In this document: piece by piece, positions 7,404 through 14,883 of the stretch
Position numbering within the stretch: the first letter of the stretch is position 1
Layout of the letters: every line of letters starts with the position of its first letter
Virus record (IMG/VR): IMGVR_UViG_3300044941_000097
Location: 1 to 32,771 of that record
Reading direction: 5' to 3' (one strand)
DNA length: 32,771 bases
Source: a virus
The notes under the pieces: model-generated
What the model was told of the DNA's origin: nothing
Database searches by the model: none
What the model saw: only the letters and a program-made list of their open reading frames with translations
Made by a program: the position numbers and the translations under genes

Positions 7404-8739
7404 GGCTCTCGAACAGGCCCGCAAGGAGTGCCGGGCCATCGTCGCCGACGCCTACGCCACCGATGCGGCCAAAGCCCGGGCCCGGGAGACCGGGGCGACG
7501 GTGGGTCGGGCGATCAAGGCGCTCCGGGAAACCGGCGGCAATCTGCTGCAAGCGGAGATCGCCGCCATGGGGCGCTCTGGCCTGAGTGCTGTCACCAAGC
7601 AGGTGAACGCCTTCGACCCGAAGCTCGCCGGCCAGATCGAGGGCTTCAACCTCCTGCCCCTGCAGGCGATGGCCAAGTTCGACCAGGTGGTGCTGCCCAA
7701 GTGGGTCAACCTGATCGACGACGCGGCCAACGCCGTGGCCTTCGCCATCGAGACGGGTATGGCCCGGGGCGAGGGCTACGCCAAGCTGGTCAAACGGGTG
7801 CTCGGCGAGCACGGCACTGGGTCGCTCTACACGACCCAGTACGGCGCTGCCAACCGGCTGGTGCGCCAGGCCGTGAACGAGGCCTATGCCCTATCGGCCC
7901 AAGATACGATCGCCTATGCGGCCTCGCTGAACCCGGGCATCAAGCAGATGTGGATCAGTCGGCTCGTCCGGTCGACGCCCATCTGCGCCGGCCTGCACGG
8001 CCAGGTCGTCGACGTCGGCGCTCCGTTCAAGTGGAACCAGTGGGAGGGCGTTGCCCCGCCGGCGATCGGCGTGGGCGCCGAGCCCAAGTACCACATCTGC
8101 CACTCGACGGTGGTCGCCTGGCACCCCGACTGGGACATCGACGTCAAGCCGCTCACGCCGCAGCAACTGGCCCAGGCGACGGACAAGAAAGGCCCAGGTC
8201 TCAATGCGCCGGAGGGGGCTGGACCCGCTAGACTGCCGCTGCAACAATCGACGCAGCAAGGCGGTGGCATGGGCGGCGGACCAACAGTTCCAGTTCGAGG
8301 ATCTGGCGGCGGCGGTAATGAACCGGTCGACCGGTTGTTGGTTCGCATCGGGAGCGGCGAGCATAAGGTGACGTTTGCCGACAAGGAGCAAATCGTCCGC
8401 CACATCAGCCGAGCAGAGTTTTTCAGCAGGCAGTCGCTGGGGGATCATGCCGCAAAACATGTGCGGCTTGGACACTTCCCGGAGGGCCTGACTGCTGACA
8501 GCTATATGGCTGTGCTTGTGGACGCAACCACAGTTCCCGGCGCCAAGTTAGGGGTATCCGCAAGAGGGACGGCGTACGTTGTGGCTGATACGGCTGAATT
8601 GGCCAGCGAATACGCCCCCAAGGATTACCAGAATATGCTGGTGATTTATGTGCCTGGTCCTGGTAAGATCGTCTCAGGCTATCCGTTTGACGCCGACGGT
8701 GAAATTGAATGGGAAAGGGGCATGCAATGGCTACTGTAG
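7303..8739 (+). CDS. MuF-type minor head protein with C-terminal toxin-like domain
   Basis: 478 residues. Residues ~1-310 are a Mu gpF-like minor head protein: coiled helices, then RLVRQAVNEAYA, LVRSTPICAGLHG and the terminal YHICHSTVVAWHP. These proteins sit at the portal and can be injected with DNA. A Gly/Gln/Ser linker (~313-342, GGGMGGG and GSGGGG) leads to a separate C-terminal domain (~343-478) containing DHAAKHVRLGHF (381-392), GTAYVV and KIVSGYPF. The layout recalls compact nuclease toxins of polymorphic systems (BECR-like folds), but I cannot identify the family from sequence alone. The domain's DNA is AT-richer than the head genes, implying an acquired cassette. The ATG lies inside the portal gene with only a weak ribosome site. 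Confidence 0.8.
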   Translation: MAPSKRTKNWTKSLTKAEAERLAAEDQAASRLVKALEQARKECRAIVADAYATDAAKARARETGATVGRAIKALRETGGNLLQAEIAAMGRSGLSAVTKQVNAFDPKLAGQIEGFNLLPLQAMAKFDQVVLPKWVNLIDDAANAVAFAIETGMARGEGYAKLVKRVLGEHGTGSLYTTQYGAANRLVRQAVNEAYALSAQDTIAYAASLNPGIKQMWISRLVRSTPICAGLHGQVVDVGAPFKWNQWEGVAPPAIGVGAEPKYHICHSTVVAWHPDWDIDVKPLTPQQLAQATDKKGPGLNAPEGAGPARLPLQQSTQQGGGMGGGPTVPVRGSGGGGNEPVDRLLVRIGSGEHKVTFADKEQIVRHISRAEFFSRQSLGDHAAKHVRLGHFPEGLTADSYMAVLVDATTVPGAKLGVSARGTAYVVADTAELASEYAPKDYQNMLVIYVPGPGKIVSGYPFDADGEIEWERGMQWLL

Positions 8740-9020
8740 CGCGCAGCTCCACGTCATCCGAGCGGTTGATTTCTGCTTGTGAGTTTGCCGAAGAGGACGC
8801 CCGCCGGATCGCAAACGATTGGCCGAATATGGCTTTGCTGAGCAAGCAGGTTGCCTTTGCCGAAATTGGGTCGTCCCGGGTCAGCGTCAACCGCCTGCAG
8901 AAGGCCGTCGATACTGGCGACATCCCGGAGGCCTCGAAGGCGAGGGCATTGCGAGCGCTGGATCATGCGAAGCACGCCATCGATGAACTGACCAAGATTG
9001 GCCGATCTGACGGCCTTTAG
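8727..9020 (+). CDS. Possible immunity protein for the MuF toxin domain
   Basis: 97 residues from ATG 8727, chosen because GGAAAGGGG (8712-8720) precedes it at good spacing. An in-frame ATG at 8709 lacks this. It overlaps the last 13 bases of the MuF-toxin gene, so the two are co-translated. The protein is all-helical in appearance (ISACEFAEEDARRIANDW, then NRLQKAVDTG and a closing helix) with no enzyme motif. A small helical protein encoded directly after a toxin domain and sharing its lower GC fits an immunity partner. This is inference from position and composition; no homolog was recognised. Confidence 0.5.
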   Translation: MATVARSSTSSERLISACEFAEEDARRIANDWPNMALLSKQVAFAEIGSSRVSVNRLQKAVDTGDIPEASKARALRALDHAKHAIDELTKIGRSDGL

Positions 9021-9040
9021 TAGTACCACGATCTCGTTAA

Positions 9041-9092
9041 GCCGCCCCTAACCCGGGCGGCTTTCCCATTTGGCCCCTGCTTCGGCGGGGGC
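9041..9092 (+). terminator. Two tandem hairpins after the toxin/immunity pair
   Basis: Hairpin 1 pairs GCCGCCC (9041-9047) with GGGCGGC (9055-9061), followed by TTTCCCATTT. Hairpin 2 pairs GCCCCTGC (9073-9080) with GCGGGGGC (9085-9092) through one G-T pair and a UUCG-type tetraloop, followed by a short T-rich stretch. T-tracts are short, so termination may be partial. Confidence 0.6.
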
Positions 9093-9115
9093 TTTCGCCA
9101 TTTCGGGAGGCTCGC

Positions 9116-9289
9116 ATGCCGACCCACAACCTCAAACCCGGCGCCGTCCGCGCCCAGTGCGGGCAGAAACGGCGCTTTCGCAAGCAGTACCAAGCCGAGC
9201 AAGCCGCCCAATCGATCAAGCGGAACCACGGCGACGAGTTGAGAGCCTACCGGTGCACGGTCTGCAAGGCCTGGCACCTGGGGCATTGA
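9116..9289 (+). CDS. Small zinc-binding phage protein (57 aa)
   Basis: ATG 9116 with GGGAGG upstream opens a 57-residue frame ending at TGA 9289. It contains C15, then a basic middle, then YRCTVCKAWHLGH at the end (C47, C50, H54, H57). A terminal RCxxCxxWHLGH is common in very small phage proteins and forms a compact zinc knuckle. It sits between the hairpins and the scaffold gene, in the head module. The exact role is unknown. Coding support comes from the conserved C-terminal motif and the ribosome site. Confidence 0.65.
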   Translation: MPTHNLKPGAVRAQCGQKRRFRKQYQAEQAAQSIKRNHGDELRAYRCTVCKAWHLGH

Positions 9290-9304
9290 GAAAGGACGAC
9301 CCAC

Positions 9305-9865
9305 ATGCTCCGGAACCGAACCCTCCGCAATGCCGACGCTGGCGCCGCTGGTGCGGCTGGCAACGGTGGCACCGACGCCGGCCAGGGCAGCACTCCGCCC
9401 GCCGGCACCACGCCCCCGGCCGCTGACCCGCCCAAGGATGACCCCAAGGACGCCGAACTGGCCGCAGCCAAGAAGCGGGCCGAGGACCTCGAGGCCAAGG
9501 TGAAGGCCTTCGAGGCGGAGCAGGAGAAGAAGCGCCAGGAGCAGCTCTCGGCTGAGCAGCGGGAGAAGGAGCGCGCCGACAAGGCGGAAGCCGACCTCAA
9601 GCGGGTCCAGCGGGAGAACCTGGTCACCAAGCTGGCCGCCCAAGCCCAGCTCGACCCGGACGTCTGGGACCGGATCCGTGGCGAATCCGAGGAGGAGATC
9701 GCCGCTGACATCAAGTTCTGGCAGGAGAAGCTGGCCAAGCCGGCCGCTCCCGCCGCCCCGGGGAACGCCGGCAAGGGGAAAGCCCCTGACGGCAAAGTGG
9801 ACGTGAAGACCATGTCCCCGGACGAGTTCGCCGCTTACAAGCGGGAGAAGTACGGGGCCCGCTGA
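9305..9865 (+). CDS. Capsid scaffolding protein
   Basis: 186 residues. An N-terminal Gly/Ala/Pro/Thr-rich disordered region (residues ~10-50) leads into a long charged coiled coil (residues ~50-105, many Lys/Glu/Arg/Ala), a short globular part (DPDVWDRIRGESEEEI) and a Pro/Ala/Gly tail ending PDEFAAYKREKYGAR. Charge pattern, length and place directly before the major capsid gene fit phage scaffold proteins, which guide procapsid assembly and are then removed. No protease gene is evident next to it, so the scaffold probably exits intact. Confidence 0.8.
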   Translation: MLRNRTLRNADAGAAGAAGNGGTDAGQGSTPPAGTTPPAADPPKDDPKDAELAAAKKRAEDLEAKVKAFEAEQEKKRQEQLSAEQREKERADKAEADLKRVQRENLVTKLAAQAQLDPDVWDRIRGESEEEIAADIKFWQEKLAKPAAPAAPGNAGKGKAPDGKVDVKTMSPDEFAAYKREKYGAR

Positions 9866-9892
9866 GCGGCCTCGGGTTGTATCGACGGCCTG

Positions 9893-9913
9893 AAGGAGGG
9901 CCCATAGCCAATG
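9893..9913 (+). promoter_or_regulatory. Strong ribosome-binding leader of the major capsid gene
   Basis: AAGGAGGG followed by CCCATAGCCA directly before ATG 9911. Almost the same leader precedes the tail-tube gene (14864-14883), differing by one inserted G and one A/G change. Both genes encode abundant virion proteins. Confidence 0.6.
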
Positions 9914-11206
9914 ACCGTGAAGAACCTGCCGGCGTCCATCGGCGCCATCGTTCAGGACGGCACCCTGATCCGTGAGTTTCAGGATGCCCTCTCCCCCAAC
10001 CTCGTCTACCGCAAGCTCTACGAGCCCGAGAGCGTGCCGACGGGCCTGGGCGAAAAGTTCACCAAGACCCGCACGGCGCTGCTGCCGGTCGTGACCGCCC
10101 CGCTGGCCGCTGCCTCTTACAGCGATCAGGACTCCGGCATGACGCCGAAGACCGCCGCCATCGAGCAGTACACGCTGCAGATCAAGCAGTACGGCGACAC
10201 CGTTGACACGCACATGCTCTCCAGCGACATTTCGCTGGCCAGCACGTACCTGCGCAACGCCAAGCTGCTCGGCATCCAGTCGGGCATGTCGCTCGACCGT
10301 CTGGCCCGGGGCATCATGTTCGACGCCTACCTGGGCGGCAACAGCCGGGTGACGACCACGGCCGCATCGGGCACCGCCATCGACGTCGACGACGTGCGGG
10401 GCTTCCAGTTCGTCTCGGTCAACGGCGTGCTGACGCCCGTGTCTGGCGGCAACCCGATGAATATCACCATCAACGGTGTCGCCAACACGGTCACCGGCGT
10501 GACCCCCGGCAGCCGTAACGCCAACGGCCAGATCCCCGGCACGCTGACCGTCGGCACGGCGGTGGCGGTGACGGCCGGATGGGCGGTGCTTGCCGGCAAC
10601 CGGCCCCGGATCACCCGGGTCGGTGGCGGGGCGACGGCCAACAACATCACCAGCACCGACCTGCTTACCCTGCAGTCGCTGATCGACACGGCGGCCCAGC
10701 TGCGCAACCGGGCGGTGCCGGCGTTCGATGACGGCACCTACATGTGCGCCCTGGACTCGCTCTCCGTCGCCCAGCTGTTCCAAGACACGGCCTTCCGTCA
10801 GGTCTATCAGGGCCAATACGGCAGCAGCGAGTACAAGGCGGGCCAGGTCTTCAAGCTGGCCGGCATGACCTTCGTCGAGACCTCCGAAGCCCCGACGATG
10901 ACCTTCGGCAGCGTCACCGTGCGCATGCCGATCGTCGCTGGTGCCGGTGCTGGCATTGAAGGCCGCTTCGCCGGCGTCGGCCGCTGGCTCGACGAGTTCG
11001 GGCCGGGTGCCAACGGCGCCATCATGATGAGCGAAGACGCCGCTGTGGCAATGATCGCCCGGGCCCCGCTCGATCGCCTGCAGCAGGTGGTCAGCAACTC
11101 CTGGTCGGCGATCCTCGACTGGACCATCCCGACCGACCTGGGGACCAGCTTCGGCGGGTCCGCTGCCCTCTACAAGCGGGCCCAGGTCATCCAGCACGGT
11201 TCGTAA
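9911..11206 (+). CDS. Major capsid protein
   Basis: 431 residues, start set by an excellent GGAGG leader. The N-terminal region (residues ~10-60: GTLIREFQDALSPNLVYRKLYEPE) and the later IKQYGDTVDTHMLSSDISLA and LDRLARGIMFDAYLGG segments resemble HK97-fold capsid proteins of the N4-gp56-like type. Residues ~140-225 form a beta-rich insertion (TAIDVDDVRGFQFVSVNG and following Thr/Val/Gly strands), probably an exposed insertion domain. The gene follows the scaffold and is followed by a perfect 11-bp terminator hairpin. No cleavage pro-domain is obvious. Confidence 0.88.
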   Translation: MTVKNLPASIGAIVQDGTLIREFQDALSPNLVYRKLYEPESVPTGLGEKFTKTRTALLPVVTAPLAAASYSDQDSGMTPKTAAIEQYTLQIKQYGDTVDTHMLSSDISLASTYLRNAKLLGIQSGMSLDRLARGIMFDAYLGGNSRVTTTAASGTAIDVDDVRGFQFVSVNGVLTPVSGGNPMNITINGVANTVTGVTPGSRNANGQIPGTLTVGTAVAVTAGWAVLAGNRPRITRVGGGATANNITSTDLLTLQSLIDTAAQLRNRAVPAFDDGTYMCALDSLSVAQLFQDTAFRQVYQGQYGSSEYKAGQVFKLAGMTFVETSEAPTMTFGSVTVRMPIVAGAGAGIEGRFAGVGRWLDEFGPGANGAIMMSEDAAVAMIARAPLDRLQQVVSNSWSAILDWTIPTDLGTSFGGSAALYKRAQVIQHGS

Positions 11207-11224
11207 GCGCCGGTAGTCCCATGA

Positions 11225-11257
11225 GCGCCGGGGTCCGAAGACCCCGGCGCCCTGCTT
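11225..11257 (+). terminator. Rho-independent terminator after the capsid gene
   Basis: A perfect 11-bp stem, GCGCCGGGGTC (11225-11235) with GACCCCGGCGC (11240-11250), a CGAA tetraloop, then CCTGCTTTT. Because the head-tail genes continue downstream with little space for a promoter, it may act as a partial terminator that leaves capsid mRNA in excess. Confidence 0.75.
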
Positions 11258-11271
11258 TTGATGGAGGCCCC

Positions 11272-11634
11272 ATGGGCAACAAGAACAAGCCGGTGACGGA
11301 CACCGAGCAGCCGCCCGCAGCGACCACGCCGGCCGGCCCGGACACGCAGCCGGACACGACCGACCCTAACACCGCTCCGGATCAGGCCGAGACGCCTGAC
11401 ACCGAGCAGCCGCCCGCAGCGACCACGCCGGCCGATGGTGCCGATGGCGAGCCGCAAGCCGAGCCCGAGCCCGACTACGTCAGCGCCAAGACCGGCGGCA
11501 TCGCCTACGAGGGCCAGGTGCTCCCCTTCACCCGGGGACAGCCGGTGACCGATCCCCTGCTGCTCGCCCACCTGAAGGCGAACAACTGGCCCCTGATGAC
11601 CGCACAGCGCTGGGCGGCGCTGAACGAGGAGTAA
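11272..11634 (+). CDS. Pro/Thr/Asp-rich head-associated protein with internal repeat
   Basis: 120 residues. I start it at ATG 11272 (GGAGG upstream) because an earlier in-frame ATG at 11221 lies before and inside the terminator hairpin. Residues ~9-65 are a disordered acidic Pro/Thr tract containing two copies of TEQPPAATTPA, encoded by an exact 37-bp direct repeat. The C-terminal ~55 residues (YVSAKTGGIAYEGQVLPFTRGQPVTDPLLLAHLKANNWPLM) look folded. Genes in this slot between capsid and connector often encode small head or neck proteins. The specific role is unknown. Confidence 0.6.
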   Translation: MGNKNKPVTDTEQPPAATTPAGPDTQPDTTDPNTAPDQAETPDTEQPPAATTPADGADGEPQAEPEPDYVSAKTGGIAYEGQVLPFTRGQPVTDPLLLAHLKANNWPLMTAQRWAALNEE

Positions 11635-11640
11635 GCAGCG

Positions 11641-12015
11641 ATGGCCCTCACCGACGACGAAAAGGGCAAGGTCCGAGAGTACCTGGGTTACCCACAGCTG
11701 GAGGCGGCGACGTTCTACCAGCTCGGCACCCCGCGCCAGGCCCGCCCTGCCTTCGTGCTCGAGCAGAACATGCTCAACCTGCTCCCGGCGGGCGAAGTCC
11801 AGGTGAGGGCGCTGCTGGCCAAGCTTGCCAACTCCCGCAGCGAGATCGAGGCTAGCCTGGGGCGCCTGAAGGCCTCCAAGCTGGGCCCGATTGAACTGAA
11901 CGGCCGGGAAATGGACCAGCGCAAGCAGCATGACACCTGGCTGGTCCGCCAACTGGCCGCCGTGCTCAACGTCGAACCCCGCACGCCGCAGACCGTGAAG
12001 GTGCGCATCCGATGA
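11641..12015 (+). CDS. Head-tail connector/adaptor-like protein
   Basis: 124 residues from ATG 11641. The protein is mostly helical (DDEKGKVREYLGYP near the start, then VRALLAKLANSRSEIEASL) with a basic end (TPQTVKVRIR). It is the first of four small genes between capsid and sheath, the slot of the connector or adaptor that docks under the portal. Its stop overlaps the next ATG by four bases. The assignment is positional; the sequence alone shows only fold-level compatibility. Confidence 0.6.
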   Translation: MALTDDEKGKVREYLGYPQLEAATFYQLGTPRQARPAFVLEQNMLNLLPAGEVQVRALLAKLANSRSEIEASLGRLKASKLGPIELNGREMDQRKQHDTWLVRQLAAVLNVEPRTPQTVKVRIR

Positions 12016-12422
12016 GCCTGATCAGCGAATCCCAAGCCCTTGCCGCCGACCTCTACCTGATCGGCGTCGAGCTGGGCGCCAACGAGCACAGCGTGAGCGT
12101 CACCGTGCCCGGCTCGCTCATCCAGGACCCGGACACGGGCCTCGCCCAGCGCCTGGCGGAGACCACCACCAACTTCCCGACGGCGCTCGTCGAACGGGTC
12201 GGCCTTGAGCGGGCGGCCAAGTCCGGCGGTGCCCTCGATGAGGGGGATCTGATCCTCTCGCAGATCCCCCGCTCGCCAGCGAACGATCCGCTGGTCATCC
12301 GGCCCGATGGCGTGTGGACCGTCATCGGGCCGGGCATCACCGGCGAAGGCTCGTTCCGGCTCAAGTCGGCCCGCCCCAAGCTGCTGGAGTGGGTCATCAC
12401 GGTGACCCGGGCCGGCGTCTGA
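12012..12422 (+). CDS. Head closure (stopper)-like protein
   Basis: 136 residues, ATG overlapping the previous stop. It is beta-rich after the first helix (HSVSVTVPGSLIQDP, VWTVIGPGITGEGSFRLKSARPKLLEWVITVTRAGV). The second position in a connector-stopper-completion-terminator set suggests the neck stopper that seals the packaged head. No diagnostic motif is known to me, so this is a positional inference. It ends TGATG, coupled to the next gene. Confidence 0.5.
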   Translation: MSLISESQALAADLYLIGVELGANEHSVSVTVPGSLIQDPDTGLAQRLAETTTNFPTALVERVGLERAAKSGGALDEGDLILSQIPRSPANDPLVIRPDGVWTVIGPGITGEGSFRLKSARPKLLEWVITVTRAGV

Positions 12423-12859
12423 TGGCCTGGTGGAACGATCCCCAGATCCCGATCATCGACACCGAGGCCCTGGTCACCGAGTGGGAAGCAGCGATGGCCG
12501 AGGCGGCGCAGCGTGCGCGAACCCTGGCGATCACCAAGTACATCGGGCGGCACCGACCGGAATACCCGCCCCTCGCCGACTCGACGATCCGCCGCAAGAA
12601 GCATGACCGCCCTCTGCTCGACACCGCACGCCTGCGCAACTCCATTCAGGCCAAGGTGGTGGTGGTCCGCTTCGGCGGCCAGGTGAAGGTCTGGGGCGTG
12701 GTCGGCACCAACGTCGAGTACGCCCGGGCCCATGAGTACGGCACGACCGATGGCCGGGTGCCGGCCCGCCCCTTCCTCGAGCCGGCCGTCAACGAGGTGA
12801 TCGACCGGTTCGGGCGGCGCATCGGCACCGCCCCGGCCCGCTGCGTGAGGTACGTATGA
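12422..12859 (+). CDS. HK97 gp10-like tail completion/neck protein
   Basis: 145 residues. ATG 12422 shares its A with the preceding stop. The key region is VVGTNVEYARAHEYGTTDGRVPARPFLEPAVNE (residues ~99-131): the (V/I)xYAxxxEYG...PARPFLxPA pattern is characteristic of the HK97-gp10/minor tail completion family. These proteins join the tail to the head after assembly. The gene position between stopper-like and terminator-like genes agrees with this. Its stop overlaps the next start. Confidence 0.8.
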   Translation: MAWWNDPQIPIIDTEALVTEWEAAMAEAAQRARTLAITKYIGRHRPEYPPLADSTIRRKKHDRPLLDTARLRNSIQAKVVVVRFGGQVKVWGVVGTNVEYARAHEYGTTDGRVPARPFLEPAVNEVIDRFGRRIGTAPARCVRYV

Positions 12860-13413
12860 GCCTCGACCTGGTCAAAAACGCCCTCTACCGGCGGATCCGC
12901 CAGAACATCCCGGATGTGGTCTTCCTGCCGGAGCACGACCCGGCGGTCGACCCGGAGAGCCTGGGCCTGAAGCGGTCCGATCCGCTGCTGAGCTTCGTCG
13001 ACCTCACGACCGAGCAAGTGCCCGAGCCGCCCCGCGAGGAGGCGCTGACGGTGACGGCCAACGGCCAGACGAAACGTCTGCCGGTGCTGGCCTACTTCGA
13101 GACCACCTGGCGCCTGCAGCTGCGCCAGCGCGCTGGCAAAGAGCGGACCATCGAGCAGATCCGGGCGACATCGGCCGAGCTGCTGCGGGACCTGTGCCAG
13201 TTGCGCGCCCTCGACCTGGGCACGGACGCGAGCCTGGCCGTCTTCTTCTTCCGCCGTTTGCGCGAGGACTTCGACCCGCAGAGCCAAGCGCACCTGCAAG
13301 AGATCACCCAGCTGGTCGAGTGGAAGCTGATCGACACCACCGGCACCAGCGTCGGGTTCGCCAACCAGATCGACGTCTACTTCAACGGGCAGCTGCTCGT
13401 CCAAGTGCCGTAA
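12856..13413 (+). CDS. Tail terminator-like protein
   Basis: 185 residues. The start (MSLDLVKNALYRRIRQNIPDVVFLP), a central charged helix pair (RTIEQIRATSAELLRDLCQL) and beta strands near the end (VGFANQIDVYFNGQLLVQVP) fit tail terminators, which cap the tube and stop polymerisation. It lies directly before the sheath gene, the usual place in contractile-tail phages. The assignment is by position and overall secondary-structure pattern. Confidence 0.6.
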   Translation: MSLDLVKNALYRRIRQNIPDVVFLPEHDPAVDPESLGLKRSDPLLSFVDLTTEQVPEPPREEALTVTANGQTKRLPVLAYFETTWRLQLRQRAGKERTIEQIRATSAELLRDLCQLRALDLGTDASLAVFFFRRLREDFDPQSQAHLQEITQLVEWKLIDTTGTSVGFANQIDVYFNGQLLVQVP

Positions 13414-13422
13414 GGAGGCATC

Positions 13423-14865
13423 ATGGCTATCGTTTCTTCCGTCACCGGCCGGGCGCTGCCTGGCGTCTATATCCTGCAGGTGGACCCGCCGCCGCAGGCC
13501 AACCTCAACGTCGGCACCGGTGTCGGCGTGCTCGTGGCCGAGGCCAACTGGGGCCCGGTCAACACGGTCACTCAGGTCACCAGCCTGGCGGAGTACATCC
13601 GCAAGTTCGGCAACAAGGGCAACGGCTTCGCCCAGGCCTACGGCTTCTTCCAGGGTGGCCAGAAGTCCGGCATCAACGGCGGCGGCGCCGACCTGCGCAT
13701 GATCCGGGTTGCCGGTACCAGCCAAGCCTTCGCCACCAACACCCTGGTCGACAACGCCGGCACGCCGGCCATCGTTCTGACGGTGACCGCCAAGTTCCGG
13801 GGCACCCGGGGCAACGACATCCAGATCCAGTGCATCAAGAACGACGGCACGTTCGATCTGCTCGTCATCCCGCCGGATGGTCTGCCGCCGGAGTCCTTCC
13901 GAGGGCTGACCAAGGCGACGGCCGCCGCAGCCGTCAACGGCGTCTCGGAATGGGTGACGGTGGCGGCGGGCGTCTCCAACCTCCTGCCCGAGCCCTCGAC
14001 CTCGTTCCTGTCGGGTGGCAATGACGGCACCTCCGCCGATGCCGATTACGTCGGTGTGGCGGGCCCGCCGGCCACCGGCCTCGAGCTGGCCAAGACGATC
14101 ACCGACGGCAACCTGCCCTTTACCGGCAAGCAGTCGGCGGCGATCAAGACGGCGCTCTCGACGACCAGCAGCGTCCTGCTCGGCGTGGGCATCGCCGGCC
14201 CCAACGACGAGAACGTCACCACCGCCGCCGCCATCACCGATCAGGCGTTCAACAACGAGTACCTGACCTACTGCTACAGCTACATCACCTGGCTGAACCC
14301 GGTGACCAAGGCCGTCGAGACCGTCTTCCCGGCTGGCGACATCGCCGGCGCTCTGGCCAACGGCGAGTACTGGCAGAACCCGACCGGGATCCGGATCAAC
14401 CGGGCCCTGGCCGTGGCCAACCCGGTCAGCGATCCGGTGGCCGAGACCCTGGCCAAAGCGGGGATCAACGCCATCACCAGCGGGCGCACCGGCATCATCC
14501 TCCGCTCGGGCCTGAACACCTCGACCGACGCCAGCAAGAACCAGGCCGACGACACTCGGATCCGCACCTACCTGGCCAAGGTGCTCGACGAATCGCTGCT
14601 GACGCAGTGGTCGAAGCCGCTCACCGACGACTGGTACGACGACACCAAGTCGCTGATCGACGGCATCTTCGACGCACAGCCCGACGAGGTGATCCGCCGC
14701 CGGGCGGGCCAGCCTGGCCATGCGGTGAGCTTCGACAAGAGCTTCGAGGCCCAGAACCGGGTGGTCATCTACATCCAGGCGATCATCACGGGCAAGGCGC
14801 TCCAGATTATCGTCAACGCCCAGATGGGCCGCACCGTCTCCCTGACCATCGCCAGCGCCGCTTAA
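13423..14865 (+). CDS. Contractile tail sheath protein
   Basis: 480 residues from ATG 13423, with AAGGAGG upstream. N-terminal PGVYILQVDPPPQANL leads into the GVGVLVAEANWGPVNTVTQVTSLAEY pattern typical of sheath proteins, followed by a protruding domain and a conserved C-terminal core (DDTRIRTYLAKVLDESLL, AVSFDKSFEAQNRVVIYIQAIITGKA). Sheath subunits polymerise around the tube and contract to drive it through the cell envelope. This gene makes the phage a myovirus. The length is normal for the family. Confidence 0.92.
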   Translation: MAIVSSVTGRALPGVYILQVDPPPQANLNVGTGVGVLVAEANWGPVNTVTQVTSLAEYIRKFGNKGNGFAQAYGFFQGGQKSGINGGGADLRMIRVAGTSQAFATNTLVDNAGTPAIVLTVTAKFRGTRGNDIQIQCIKNDGTFDLLVIPPDGLPPESFRGLTKATAAAAVNGVSEWVTVAAGVSNLLPEPSTSFLSGGNDGTSADADYVGVAGPPATGLELAKTITDGNLPFTGKQSAAIKTALSTTSSVLLGVGIAGPNDENVTTAAAITDQAFNNEYLTYCYSYITWLNPVTKAVETVFPAGDIAGALANGEYWQNPTGIRINRALAVANPVSDPVAETLAKAGINAITSGRTGIILRSGLNTSTDASKNQADDTRIRTYLAKVLDESLLTQWSKPLTDDWYDDTKSLIDGIFDAQPDEVIRRRAGQPGHAVSFDKSFEAQNRVVIYIQAIITGKALQIIVNAQMGRTVSLTIASAA

Positions 14866-14883
14866 GGAGGCCCGTAGCCAATG
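14864..14883 (+). promoter_or_regulatory. Strong ribosome-binding leader of the tail-tube gene
   Basis: AAGGAGG followed by CCCGTAGCCA directly before ATG 14881, overlapping the sheath stop. It is near-identical to the leader of the major capsid gene at 9893. Confidence 0.6.

Noticed and set aside
9017-11197. Minus-strand open frame of 726 codons
   Set aside because: It is antisense to the scaffold and capsid genes, with no ribosome site or domain. It is a frame-bias shadow.
11221-11271. Upstream start for the 11272 gene
   Set aside because: It lies across a perfect terminator hairpin and lacks a ribosome site; GGAGG precedes 11272.
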